A DNA stretch of 47,441 bases from the NCBI GenBank assembly GCA_017468465.1, contig JAFUIN010000009.1, positions 71,113 to 118,553 of the forward strand, written 5' to 3'. The position numbers and the translations under genes were made by a program. Positions within the stretch are counted from its first letter, which is position 1, and every line of letters begins with the position of its first letter. Positions 1-8,078 of this stretch are shown piece by piece. The stretch comes from Clostridia bacterium. GTDB taxonomy: Bacteria; Bacillota; Clostridia; UMGS1840. The notes under the pieces were generated by a model. The model saw nothing but the letters and a program-made list of their open reading frames with translations. It searched no databases and was not told the DNA's origin.

Positions 1-902
1 CACATCATAACGGTTTTCCCTTTGGACTTAAGATAAGTAACCAGTTTTTTTACAAAGTCAATGTAAAGACGGGCAGCGTCCTGATTCCAGTTGCAGCCGA
101 TTTGAAGGTCGAAGGTTTCGTCGCAGCAGATGTTGAAGGTGTTGGAACGAAACAGAGGCAAATACTGGTCGATGAGGCTTTTGATGAGCTCAAAGCTTTC
201 ATCAAGGGTGGGGTTAATGGTGTGATGAAGCATTCTTTCAGACCAGTGCATATATTCCGGCTCGTGGTCCTCTAACACACAAAGATGTTTGTATTGAGGT
301 TTTTCCAACAGCTCCTGCAAATGACCGAAGCAGGAAAGAGAGGGAATAAAATCAATAAAGTTTTCATAGCAGTAGTCATCCAGCTCGCGGATTTCATCTG
401 CCGTAAAGTACCCGGTGCGTTCTTTGCTGTCGGCATATTCTTTGAAATCAAAGGTGTGTTCCACATAAAGCTGAAGAGAATTCAGCTTGTAATATGCCAT
501 TTGGTCAATCAGCGCCTTTACGGTTTCCACCTTCGGCACTTTTCCGCGGGTAACATCGTGATAAAAGCCGCGATAGCCCATATCGGGAGCATCCTGAATG
601 GAAAGCTCGGAAATTTCGCTGTTGGTGAAAATCTGGCGTAAGGTCTGGATGCCGTAAAACGCACCCACGGCACTGTCACCGATGATTTCTGCCTTTTCGT
701 TGGTTAAGGTCAGGGTATATCCTTCGGTAGCCTTGTCACCGTATGTAATATACAGGGGAATCCCGCCGGATTGAAGCGGCAATTTTTGGGTTGCTTTCTG
801 TATTCTGGAATCGGAAATTTCAGTTTCTAAAGAAAGTGCTTTTTTCTTTAATAAAACCGGAATTTCAACCAGTGTTTTTGGAGTAGGAATCAAGTGAAGC
901 AT
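1..902 (-). CDS. GH20 beta-N-acetylhexosaminidase-like protein (3' end outside window)
   Basis: I translated this reading frame by hand: it opens with an ATG at 902-900 after a GGAG-type site and stays open for 300 codons to the window edge, so the C-terminus is missing. Residues about 1-105 look like the N-terminal alpha/beta domain of family GH20. From about 109 (GYRGFYHDVTRGKVP) the protein enters the TIM barrel, and residues 261-262 are the Asp-Glu pair (CCDETFDL) expected for the substrate-assisted mechanism, in which Glu is the acid/base. Members remove terminal N-acetylhexosamines from glycans. No signal peptide is visible, so a cytoplasmic enzyme acting on imported oligosaccharides is likely. 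It is the last visible gene of a leftward operon, 15 bases after a glycosidase-like gene, which supports a glycan-use role. The family call is firm; the substrate is inferred. Confidence 0.82.
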   Translation of the reverse strand, partial: MLHLIPTPKTLVEIPVLLKKKALSLETEISDSRIQKATQKLPLQSGGIPLYITYGDKATEGYTLTLTNEKAEIIGDSAVGAFYGIQTLRQIFTNSEISELSIQDAPDMGYRGFYHDVTRGKVPKVETVKALIDQMAYYKLNSLQLYVEHTFDFKEYADSKERTGYFTADEIRELDDYCYENFIDFIPSLSCFGHLQELLEKPQYKHLCVLEDHEPEYMHWSERMLHHTINPTLDESFELIKSLIDQYLPLFRSNTFNICCDETFDLQIGCNWNQDAARLYIDFVKKLVTYLKSKGKTVMM

Positions 903-917
903 AAGTTATTCTCCTTT

Positions 918-2399
918 TTATTCAAATTTATATGAGTAGATATCTGCCTGACGCATGGTAAACTGCAAGCGAATGACCTTTCCCTGCAGGGAAGATACAT
1001 CCTTGGAATCGCCAAAGTAAACGGTTCTGTCGGTGGTGTTGCCAAACAGCTCACAGCTGTGCCAGCCCTCCAAGGGCTTGTTGTTGGCATCCAATATATC
1101 CACATAAATCCAGCCCAGAGCGGAAGTAGAGAAATTCAAATGAAGTGTACTTCCGGTAAAGAGAATGGATTTGGTGGTAACTTTTTTGATGTCATAATCT
1201 GCATGGTAGGAGGCAAAGCCGTCCAAACGGATGCTGTGACGGTGCAATGTGTGCGGAATCGGCATACAGGGGCCTTCCTGTACATAGAAGGAAAGCTCGT
1301 CTCCTTCCCAGGGAGCAGGCATTTTTGTTTGCCGGAATGGGTAAATCGGGGTGGAAAAATCGCCGTATGCCCAGTTATATGGATGCTCTTGTTCCCGCTC
1401 TAAAAACATTTCGTCGTAGCGTTTCCAAGAAAGACCGTCACGGGAGCACATAAACAGACAGTCGGTAATGGCGGTGCCCATCCGGAGCTCTTTTTTCTCG
1501 ATTCGGTCTTTTCTGAGGCGAACTCCCTCTTCACCATTCATCTGTTCAAAGTTTTTGCCAAAATCGTTACGCTGAACATAGCGCATGGGAAAGCCGATGA
1601 ACATGTGCGGGGCGCGGGGATACTTCATAATTTCGTTGGTGTAAAGCTCGTATTCCTCACTTTCACCGTAGTTTAACAGAATGGGCTTTGACCAGTTTCT
1701 GAAATCGGTGGATTCCATATATTTGATGTCACGGACTCTGTCTTTCATAAATACACGGATAAAGCAGTGATATTTTTGGTCTGCCTGATCCCACCACACA
1801 GTATTCTGGCTGTCAAAACCGCCTCTGCCCACAAAGTCAGAGTCTACTACAAGAAAGCTTCGTTTGAAGTGAATGCCGTCGGGAGAGGTGTAGCACCAAA
1901 GCTCCCGTTCGCTGAGCCAATGGGTTTTGTTTCGTTTTCTGAAATCGTAACACAGTGCGATTGCTTTGTATTTTTCTTCGGGTAGACAAGCCGGGTTTTC
2001 ATCAATAAACACAAAGAAATTATCAAAAGGCTCTCCGTATTCTTCGTTTGTCTCGTTTAAGAGAATGATGTTATTATCCTTGGAGCCGTTATATTCGTGA
2101 AGCCCTAAGTTGGGACGAGTCCAGTTGATATAGTCGGTGGATTCCATCATGCAAACAATGCGGGTGCCTACAGCTCCGTGGGTTTTGGGGCGGGAACACA
2201 CATAATACATACGATACAGCCCGCCGTCTTTTACGGTCATGGGGTAGCTGATGCCCGACGCTTCCCAGGGGGCATCAAAGGTGAAAACCAGCTCGTGCTT
2301 TACAGGGTGATGCAGCTTTAATTCTGCTGTGGTGTGTTCGGGAATAATGTGAGAATCTTCCCAAAAAACTTCTCTTCGGCTTCCGATGTCAATGAACAT
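918..2399 (-). CDS. Putative beta-propeller glycoside hydrolase (GH32/GH43-like), copy B
   Basis: This 493-aa protein starts with MFIDIGSRREVFWEDSHI. It shows repeated sheet-like motifs of the kind found in five-bladed propeller glycosidases and their binding-protein relatives (YRMYYVCSRP, CMMESTDYINWTRPNLG, WCYTSPDGIHFKR, YMESTDFRNWSKPILL, MCSRDGLSWKRYDE). The last roughly 80 residues look like a beta-sandwich tail. No signal peptide is seen. It is the same length as its upstream neighbour, and the two are clear tandem duplicates with a nearly identical C-terminus. Lying between that copy and a GH20 gene, it probably takes part in cytoplasmic breakdown of a host or plant glycan. I cannot point to catalytic acids with confidence, so the exact family and substrate are open and a non-catalytic role is possible. 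Confidence 0.65.
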   Translation of the reverse strand: MFIDIGSRREVFWEDSHIIPEHTTAELKLHHPVKHELVFTFDAPWEASGISYPMTVKDGGLYRMYYVCSRPKTHGAVGTRIVCMMESTDYINWTRPNLGLHEYNGSKDNNIILLNETNEEYGEPFDNFFVFIDENPACLPEEKYKAIALCYDFRKRNKTHWLSERELWCYTSPDGIHFKRSFLVVDSDFVGRGGFDSQNTVWWDQADQKYHCFIRVFMKDRVRDIKYMESTDFRNWSKPILLNYGESEEYELYTNEIMKYPRAPHMFIGFPMRYVQRNDFGKNFEQMNGEEGVRLRKDRIEKKELRMGTAITDCLFMCSRDGLSWKRYDEMFLEREQEHPYNWAYGDFSTPIYPFRQTKMPAPWEGDELSFYVQEGPCMPIPHTLHRHSIRLDGFASYHADYDIKKVTTKSILFTGSTLHLNFSTSALGWIYVDILDANNKPLEGWHSCELFGNTTDRTVYFGDSKDVSSLQGKVIRLQFTMRQADIYSYKFE

Positions 2400-2441
2400 A
2401 GTGAGTGGTTCCTTTCAGCAAAATACAAGATGACTGTAATA

Positions 2442-3923
2442 TTATTCAAATTTATAGGAGTAGATGTCTGCCTGACGCATGGTAAACTGCAGACGAATGA
2501 CCTTTCCCTGCAGGGAAGATACGTCTTTTGAGTCACCAAAGTAAACGGTTCTGTCGGTGGTGTTGCCAAACAGCTCACAGCTGTGCCAGCCTTCTAAGGG
2601 TTTGTTGTTGGCATCCAATACATCCACATAAATCCAGCCCAGAGCGGAAGTAGAGAAATTCAAATGAAGTTCACTTCCGGTAAAGAGAATGGATTTGGTG
2701 GTCACTTTCTTAATGTCATAATCTGCGTGATAAGATGCAAAGCCGTCCAGACGGATGCTGTGACGGTACACGGTGTGAACGCCGTTTGAGCATGCGCCTT
2801 CGTGGAGATAGAACGAAATTTCTTTACCATCCCAGGGAGCAGGCATATCGGTTTCAATGGGAGGGTAGATGGGAGTGCTGTAGTCACCATATGCCCAGTT
2901 ATGGGTATGCTCCTGCTCTCTTTCAAAAAACATTTCGTCATAGCGTTTCCAGTTTAGACCATCGCGGGAACACATAAACAAGCCGTCGGTAATCGCAGTG
3001 CCCATACGCATTTCCAGCTTTTCTGCACGTTCTTTTCTGAGACGTGCACCTTCTTCACCGTTCATCTGTTCAAAGTTTTTGCCAAGGCTGTTACGCTGCA
3101 CATAGCGCATGGGGAAGCCGATGAACATATGGGGTGCACGGTAATATTTCATAATGTGGTTGGTGTAAAGTTCATATTCTTCGCTTTCGCCGTAGTTTAA
3201 GAGAATGGGTTCTGACCAGTTTCTGAAATCGGTGGATTCCATATATTTGATGTCACGGACACGGTCTTTCATAAACACGCGGACAAAGCAATGATATTTT
3301 TGGTCGTCCTTATCCCACCAGGCAGTGTTGGTGCTGTCAAAACCGCCTCTGCCTACAAAGTCAGAATCCACTACCTTGAAATCCCGTTTGAAATGGATAC
3401 CGTCTGCCGAGGTGTAGCACCACATTTCACGGGGACTCAACCAATGAATATGTTCTTTTTCCTCTAAATTGCGGCACAAGGCAATCGCTTTGAAGCGTTC
3501 TTCGGGAGGACAGGCGGGGTTTTCGTCAATAAACACAAAGAAGTTATCAAAAGGCTCTTCCAATTTGCCGTCGTTTTGGTTAATCAAGATAATATTATTA
3601 TCGGTGGAGCCGTTATGCTCATACAGGCCCAAATTGGGACGGGTCCAGTGAATATAATCGGTGGATTCCATCATACAAACCACACGGGTGCTGAATACGC
3701 CGTGCGTTGCAGGACGGTCACACACATAATACATACGATAAATGTCGCCATCTTTTACCGTTACAATATAGCCTACACCGGCTGCTTCCCAGGGAGCATC
3801 GAAGGTGATTGCCAGCTCGTGCTTTACAGGGTGATGCAGCTTTAATTCTGCTGTGGTGTGTTCGGGAATAATGTGGGAATCTTCCCAAAACACTTCTCTT
3901 CTGTTTTTGATGTCAATAAACAT
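2442..3923 (-). CDS. Putative beta-propeller glycoside hydrolase (GH32/GH43-like), copy A
   Basis: Tandem paralogue of the next gene downstream, also 493 aa. I start it at the ATG at 3923 (MFIDIKNRREVF), which has an AAAGGA site just upstream and matches the start of copy B; a longer in-frame form to 3974 would overlap rsmG. The same propeller-like motifs recur (YRMYYVCDRP, CMMESTDYIHWTRPNLG, WCYTSADGIHFKR, YMESTDFRNWSEPILL). Differences from copy B are concentrated in the middle and in loops, whereas the C-terminal 70 or so residues are almost unchanged, which points to recent duplication or gene conversion. It follows rsmG by 19 bases in the same leftward operon. A glycan-active enzyme is the best reading; the substrate is unknown. 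Confidence 0.65.
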   Translation of the reverse strand: MFIDIKNRREVFWEDSHIIPEHTTAELKLHHPVKHELAITFDAPWEAAGVGYIVTVKDGDIYRMYYVCDRPATHGVFSTRVVCMMESTDYIHWTRPNLGLYEHNGSTDNNIILINQNDGKLEEPFDNFFVFIDENPACPPEERFKAIALCRNLEEKEHIHWLSPREMWCYTSADGIHFKRDFKVVDSDFVGRGGFDSTNTAWWDKDDQKYHCFVRVFMKDRVRDIKYMESTDFRNWSEPILLNYGESEEYELYTNHIMKYYRAPHMFIGFPMRYVQRNSLGKNFEQMNGEEGARLRKERAEKLEMRMGTAITDGLFMCSRDGLNWKRYDEMFFEREQEHTHNWAYGDYSTPIYPPIETDMPAPWDGKEISFYLHEGACSNGVHTVYRHSIRLDGFASYHADYDIKKVTTKSILFTGSELHLNFSTSALGWIYVDVLDANNKPLEGWHSCELFGNTTDRTVYFGDSKDVSSLQGKVIRLQFTMRQADIYSYKFE

Positions 3924-3942
3924 AGTGGTTTCGTCCTTTCTT

Positions 3943-4647
3943 TTATAGAGGTTGTTTGATGGGTTTCGGTGCATTACGGGGATATTTTGGCAAGGTTTTT
4001 CCCAGCTTTTTTATTACAACGATATTGCGCTTGTCTTCCGAATAGGGAAGAGAGAAGCTTAACACCGTTTCAATTTCTGCATTCAGTTGTTTTAAGGCAT
4101 TTTTAGAGGCAGCGATTTCTTCTTCCACCGACGGGCCTTTCATTGCGATAAAGTAGCCGCCCACCTTCACAAAGGGGATGCAAAGCTCAATCAGCGAGGG
4201 AAGCGACGACACTGCTCTGGCACAGGCTACATCAAACTGCTCCCGAAGGGCAGGGTCTTTTCCACCGTCTTCTCCCCGTGCGTGAACGGTGTGTACTTTT
4301 TGAAGCCCCAATTCTTTGATTACTTCGTTTTGAAACAGCACCCGCTTGTTCAGGGAGTCAAGCAGCGTGACCTCCACATCCGGACAGGCAATTTTAACAG
4401 GGAAGGAGGGAAATCCCGCGCCGCAGCCGATATCAATAAGACTGCCCTTTATTTTACCGGTTTGTAAAATGGTTAAGCTGTCGATAAAATGCTTCAGCTC
4501 AATTTCTGCCGGCTCGGTAATGGCGGTTAAGTTGATTTTTTCGTTCCATTCCCGAAGCAAATCGGAAAACTGTTGAAATCGGGAGAGCATTTCTTCGGTA
4601 GGAGTGATGTTTTGGTTTGTTAAAAAGTCGCGTAAGCGTTCTGACAT
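3943..4647 (-). CDS. rsmG: 16S rRNA (guanine-N7)-methyltransferase RsmG
   Basis: RsmG (GidB) uses S-adenosylmethionine to methylate N7 of G527 (E. coli numbering) in the 530 loop of 16S rRNA; loss gives low-level streptomycin resistance in several species. The SAM-binding loop IDIGCGAGFP sits near residue 72 and the following strand carries VTLLDSLNKR, both typical. I place the start at the ATG at 4647 (MSERLRDFL), with an AAAGGGA site 7-8 bases upstream, giving 234 aa, close to the family norm of about 210-240. A longer frame reaches 4695 but would overlap the upstream pseudouridine synthase. The gene lies between two RNA- and glycan-related genes of one operon. The call is secure. Confidence 0.95.
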   Translation of the reverse strand: MSERLRDFLTNQNITPTEEMLSRFQQFSDLLREWNEKINLTAITEPAEIELKHFIDSLTILQTGKIKGSLIDIGCGAGFPSFPVKIACPDVEVTLLDSLNKRVLFQNEVIKELGLQKVHTVHARGEDGGKDPALREQFDVACARAVSSLPSLIELCIPFVKVGGYFIAMKGPSVEEEIAASKNALKQLNAEIETVLSFSLPYSEDKRNIVVIKKLGKTLPKYPRNAPKPIKQPL

Positions 4648-4670
4648 ATTGAAAAATCCCTTTCGGAAAT

Positions 4671-5648
4671 TTATTTTTTTGTGAGATGTTCCCATTCCAG
4701 AAAGGGAACCTTGTCAATTTCAAAAATCCGCCCGTTTAAGTAGTAGAGCGGGTTCTCCTTATCTTTCAAAGTGAAGCGGAACCGGTAGGCATAAAGATAT
4801 TGATATCTTGCATTGAATTTTTTATTCAGCTCATTTCTGCCGTATTTTCCGTCTCCCACCAGGGGATGCCCGATATGGGCAAAATGGGCACGAATCTGAT
4901 GGGTTCGTCCGGTGATTAAATGAACTTCCAAAAGAGACACGTTGCATCCGTGCAGATTGGTTTCTTTCATCACACGATAGCGGGTAATCATTTCTTTATA
5001 GCCATCTTTTTTCCGGTCGGAAACGTAGACTTGTTTTTTTGCTTCGTCTTTGTAGTGATAGGCAGTCATGGTTGCTTCTTTTTTGTCTAAAAAACCGCTG
5101 ACCAGACACAAATATTTCTTTTCGGTTTCGTTTTGTCGGATGGCTTCGTTTACAGCCCGCAGTGCCATTGCATTCTTAGCGGCAATTACAATCCCACCGG
5201 TGTTTCGGTCAATCCGGTTGCAAAGGGCGGGGCGGAAAGACAGCTCTTCCTCCGGGTTATATTCACCTTTTTGGTAAAGATAAGCTAAAATGTGGGAAAT
5301 CAGCGTGTTGAAATTCTCCCGCTCGTCGGTATGTACCACAACACCCGGTTTTTTGTGAAGCAGCATAATGTTTTCGTCTTCGTACACAATGTTTAAGTCC
5401 GGCTTCACCTTGACAAAGCTGTTTTCGTTTTCTTCGGCATCGAAAAACAGCTCATCATTCACATAAAACTCCAGCACGTCGCCTGCTTGCAGTTTGTAAG
5501 AGATTTCTTCTTTTTTGCCGTTTACCTTGATGCGCTTTTTCCGAAGATATTTATAAATCAGAGAATCGGGCGCAAACTTCAGCACTTTTTTGATAAATTT
5601 GTCCAGCCGAAGACCCGAATCGTTTTGGTTGACGGTAAATTTTCTCAT
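4671..5648 (-). CDS. RluA-family (RluC/RluD-type) pseudouridine synthase
   Basis: A 325-aa pseudouridine synthase that isomerises uridine in RNA, most likely 23S rRNA. Residues about 1-60 form an S4 RNA-binding domain (SGLRLDKFIKKVL, KKRIKVNGKK). The catalytic motif is NRIDRNTGGIVIAAKN, where the Asp of RxD is the nucleophile; the usual HRLDxxTSG is shifted to NRIDxxTGG as in many RluC-type clostridial members. The late motif GRTHQIRAHFAHIGHPLVGD is intact. It is the first gene of a leftward operon that continues into rsmG 23 bases later, so two ribosomal RNA modification enzymes are co-transcribed. The exact target uridine cannot be told from sequence. Confidence 0.9.
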   Translation of the reverse strand: MRKFTVNQNDSGLRLDKFIKKVLKFAPDSLIYKYLRKKRIKVNGKKEEISYKLQAGDVLEFYVNDELFFDAEENENSFVKVKPDLNIVYEDENIMLLHKKPGVVVHTDERENFNTLISHILAYLYQKGEYNPEEELSFRPALCNRIDRNTGGIVIAAKNAMALRAVNEAIRQNETEKKYLCLVSGFLDKKEATMTAYHYKDEAKKQVYVSDRKKDGYKEMITRYRVMKETNLHGCNVSLLEVHLITGRTHQIRAHFAHIGHPLVGDGKYGRNELNKKFNARYQYLYAYRFRFTLKDKENPLYYLNGRIFEIDKVPFLEWEHLTKK

Positions 5649-5679
5649 AGCTTCCTCATACCTTTACATACTTACCTAT

Positions 5680-5708
5680 ATCATAGCAGATGTTCCCTGA
5701 AAAATCAA
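5680..5708 (-). promoter_or_regulatory. Sigma-A-type promoter of the pseudouridine synthase/rsmG/glycosidase operon
   Basis: Read on the minus strand, a -35 TTGATT (5708-5703) is followed after 17 bases by TATGAT (5685-5680), with a TGC extended -10 element just upstream. The start codon at 5648 is about 25 bases downstream of the predicted start site. No other promoter is apparent before the glycosidase genes, so the whole set probably depends on this one. Confidence 0.75.
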
Positions 5709-5824
5709 TAGCAAAAGTACAAAAAGAATGAGGCATTCTTTCGGGAGTTTTGTCTAATTTCCGTTGTGTTTTGCAGTGATATTGATAAATATATAACAAT
5801 TTTTATTTTTTTTATAAAATTCTC

Positions 5825-5853
5825 TTGAAAAATGGGAATAAATGTAGTAAAAT
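5825..5853 (+). promoter_or_regulatory. Sigma-A-type promoter of the pgk operon
   Basis: TTGAAA (5825-5830), a 17-base spacer and TAAAAT (5848-5853) stand about 75 bases before the pgk start. The gap 5649-5928 otherwise holds only a small inverted repeat (AAAGAATG/CATTCTTT, 5723-5741). I see no CggR-type operator that I could defend. Confidence 0.75.
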
Positions 5854-5928
5854 ACTATGTGGCAGATTTTGCCGTTTGTGGATTTTTGAATAAAAATTAT
5901 TTATCTATACGAAAAGGAGAAATTTCCT

Positions 5929-7110
5929 ATGAAAAAGACCATTGAAGATATTCAGGTTGCCGGCAAAAAAGTCCTGGTTAGATGCGACTTTAACGTTCCC
6001 CTGGATGAAAACAAAAATATCACCGATGAAAACAGAATCAACGGTGCACTTCCCACCATCAAATATCTGATGGGTCAGGGCGCAAAAGTAATTCTGTGCT
6101 CTCATATGGGCAGACCCAAGGGCGAATTCAACATGAAATACAGCCTCGCTCCCGTTACCAAAAGACTGTCTGAAATTTTAGGAAAAGAAGTAAAACTGGC
6201 AGAAGATGTAATTGGTGACAGTGCAAAAGCGCTGGTTGCTGATATGAAAGATGGCGACGTTATCTGTCTGGAAAATGTTAGATTCCATAAAGAAGAAGAA
6301 AAAAATGACCCCGAATTTTCCAAAGCATTGGCATCTTTGGCAGAAGTTTATGTAAACGATGCTTTCGGTACTGCACACAGAGCACACGCTTCCACCGCAG
6401 GTGTTGCTGATTATCTGCCTGCAGTTTGCGGTTACCTCATTCAGAAAGAAATCGACATCATGGGAAAAGCTTTATCCAACCCCGAAAGACCCTTTGTTGC
6501 AATTTTGGGCGGCGCAAAAGTTTCTGATAAAATCGGTGTTATCAATAACCTGATTGAAAAAGTTGATTCCCTGATCATCGGCGGCGGTATGGCATACACC
6601 TTCTTAAAAGCGCAGGGCTATGAAATCGGTAAATCCATCTGCGAAAACGACAAACTGGATTTAGCAAAAGAATTACTTGCTAAAGCAGAAGCAAAAGGCG
6701 TAAAAATGTATCTGCCTGTTGACACCGTTGTGGCTGACGGCTTCTCCAACGATGCAAACTTCAAAACTGTTGATTCCAAAGCAATTCCTGCAGATTGGGA
6801 AGGCTTGGATATCGGTGCAAACACCATTGCACTCTTCTCCGACGTTGTAAAAAATGCAAAAACCGTTATCTGGAATGGACCTATGGGCGTATTTGAAATG
6901 TCCAACTTTGCAAAGGGTACCATCGCAGTTGCAGAAGCGATTGCTGCATCTGATTCTATCTCCATCATCGGTGGCGGTGACTCTGCAGCAGCGGTAGAAC
7001 AGTTTGGCTTTGGCGATAAAGTAACTCACATTTCTACCGGTGGCGGTGCTTCTTTGGAATTTTTAGAAGGCATCGTTCTGCCCGGCATTGATTGCTTAAA
7101 CGACAAATAG
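5929..7110 (+). CDS. pgk: Phosphoglycerate kinase
   Basis: Transfers the acyl phosphate of 1,3-bisphosphoglycerate to ADP in glycolysis. The 393-aa length is standard. Family landmarks are visible: [12 protein letters not shown] near residue 18, the substrate-binding stretch [47 protein letters not shown], and the C-terminal [13 protein letters not shown] and [15 protein letters not shown] nucleotide-binding glycine loops. The start ATG follows AAAAGGAGA by about 9 bases. It is the first gene of a pgk-tpiA-gpmI-gtrA operon; the gapA gene that often precedes pgk is not in the adjacent sequence. Confidence 0.98.
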   Translation: MKKTIEDIQVAGKKVLVRCDFNVPLDENKNITDENRINGALPTIKYLMGQGAKVILCSHMGRPKGEFNMKYSLAPVTKRLSEILGKEVKLAEDVIGDSAKALVADMKDGDVICLENVRFHKEEEKNDPEFSKALASLAEVYVNDAFGTAHRAHASTAGVADYLPAVCGYLIQKEIDIMGKALSNPERPFVAILGGAKVSDKIGVINNLIEKVDSLIIGGGMAYTFLKAQGYEIGKSICENDKLDLAKELLAKAEAKGVKMYLPVDTVVADGFSNDANFKTVDSKAIPADWEGLDIGANTIALFSDVVKNAKTVIWNGPMGVFEMSNFAKGTIAVAEAIAASDSISIIGGGDSAAAVEQFGFGDKVTHISTGGGASLEFLEGIVLPGIDCLNDK

Positions 7111-7114
7111 TATT

Positions 7115-7173
7115 GCATACGGCATAAACTGCATACGGCATAAACTGCGTACAGCATAAATTGCATATGGCAG
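7115..7173. repeat. Tandem 16-bp repeats between pgk and tpiA
   Basis: Two identical 16-mers (GCATACGGCATAAACT at 7115-7130 and 7131-7146), a third diverged copy at 7147-7162 and a partial fourth fill most of the pgk-tpiA gap. The same unit in the opposite orientation, with a few changes, forms three copies at 18061-18108. The repeats are transcribed within the glycolytic operon. Confidence 0.8.
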
Positions 7174-7206
7174 TTTTCAAAAAAATATAGAAAGTGAGAA
7201 AATAAT

Positions 7207-7959
7207 ATGAGAACAAAATTGATTGCAGGAAACTGGAAAATGAATAAAAAACCGTCTGAAACCCAGGATTTAATCAATTCCTTCAAAGGTGCAGTAGACG
7301 GTGCAAACTGTGACGTATTGGCTTGTGTGCCTTTCGTATGTATCGAAAATGCGGTAAAAGCTGCAGCAGGCTCTAACTTAAAAATCGGTGCGCAGAACCT
7401 TCACTTTATGGAAAGCGGTGCTTACACCGGTGAAGTAAGTGCAGACATGCTGCTGGATATCGGTGTAACTTATGTGGTAATCGGTCACTCCGAAAGAAGA
7501 GAATACTTTGCAGAAACCGATGAAACCGTGAACAAAAAAACCATCAAAGCGTTGGAAAAAGGCATCATCCCCGTGGTTTGCGTGGGCGAAAAGCTGGAAG
7601 ACCGTGAAGAAGGCATCACCAACGATTTAATTAAAGACCAGGTTGTAAAAGCATTTGCCGGCATTGCTAGTGACGATGCAAAAAAAGTTGTGGTTGCTTA
7701 CGAACCCATCTGGGCAATCGGCACCGGCAAAACCGCAACTGACGAACAGGCAGAAGAAGTTTGCGCATTTATCCGTGAATGCTTAAAAGAACTGTACTCT
7801 GCTGACGTGGCTGACGTTGTGAAAATTTTATACGGCGGCAGCATGAATGCAAAAAATGCGGCAGGCCTTCTGGCAATGCCCAACATTGACGGTGGCTTAA
7901 TCGGCGGCGCTTCCTTAAAAGGCGAAGACTTCACCACCATCATTAACGCTTGCAAATAA
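7207..7959 (+). CDS. tpiA: Triosephosphate isomerase
   Basis: Interconverts dihydroxyacetone phosphate and glyceraldehyde 3-phosphate. The 250-aa TIM barrel shows AGNWKMNK with the substrate-binding Asn and catalytic Lys near residues 10-12, VIGHSERRE with the catalytic His near 95, and VVAYEPIWAIGTGK with the catalytic Glu near 165. The C-terminal phosphate-binding loops ILYGGSMNA and GGLIGGASLK are also present. It lies 96 bases after pgk, separated by the 16-bp repeats, and is followed by gpmI. Its ribosome site (GTGAG) is weaker than those of its neighbours. Confidence 0.98.
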   Translation: MRTKLIAGNWKMNKKPSETQDLINSFKGAVDGANCDVLACVPFVCIENAVKAAAGSNLKIGAQNLHFMESGAYTGEVSADMLLDIGVTYVVIGHSERREYFAETDETVNKKTIKALEKGIIPVVCVGEKLEDREEGITNDLIKDQVVKAFAGIASDDAKKVVVAYEPIWAIGTGKTATDEQAEEVCAFIRECLKELYSADVADVVKILYGGSMNAKNAAGLLAMPNIDGGLIGGASLKGEDFTTIINACK

Positions 7960-8020
7960 TATTGCTTCATCATCTGATGCTGCATCAGAAAACCCAATTT
8001 GATTTTTTGCGAAAAATAAA

Positions 8021-8059
8021 GGAAATGGCAAGTATTTTAGAAAATGCTTGCCATTTTCC
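8021..8059 (+). other. Intercistronic hairpin before gpmI
   Basis: GGAAATGGCAAG (8021-8032) can pair with CTTGCCATTTTCC (8047-8059), leaving a 14-base loop. It has no U-tract, so it is not a normal terminator. It sits a few bases before the gpmI ribosome site (AGAAAGGA) and could mark an RNA-processing or stability boundary between tpiA and gpmI. Confidence 0.6.
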
Positions 8060-8078
8060 AAGAGAAAGGAAAAACAGT

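Noticed and set aside
7950-8078. 43-residue N-terminal extension of GpmI
   Set aside because: It overlaps tpiA and the intercistronic hairpin; family members start at the MKKPVALLILDG type sequence.
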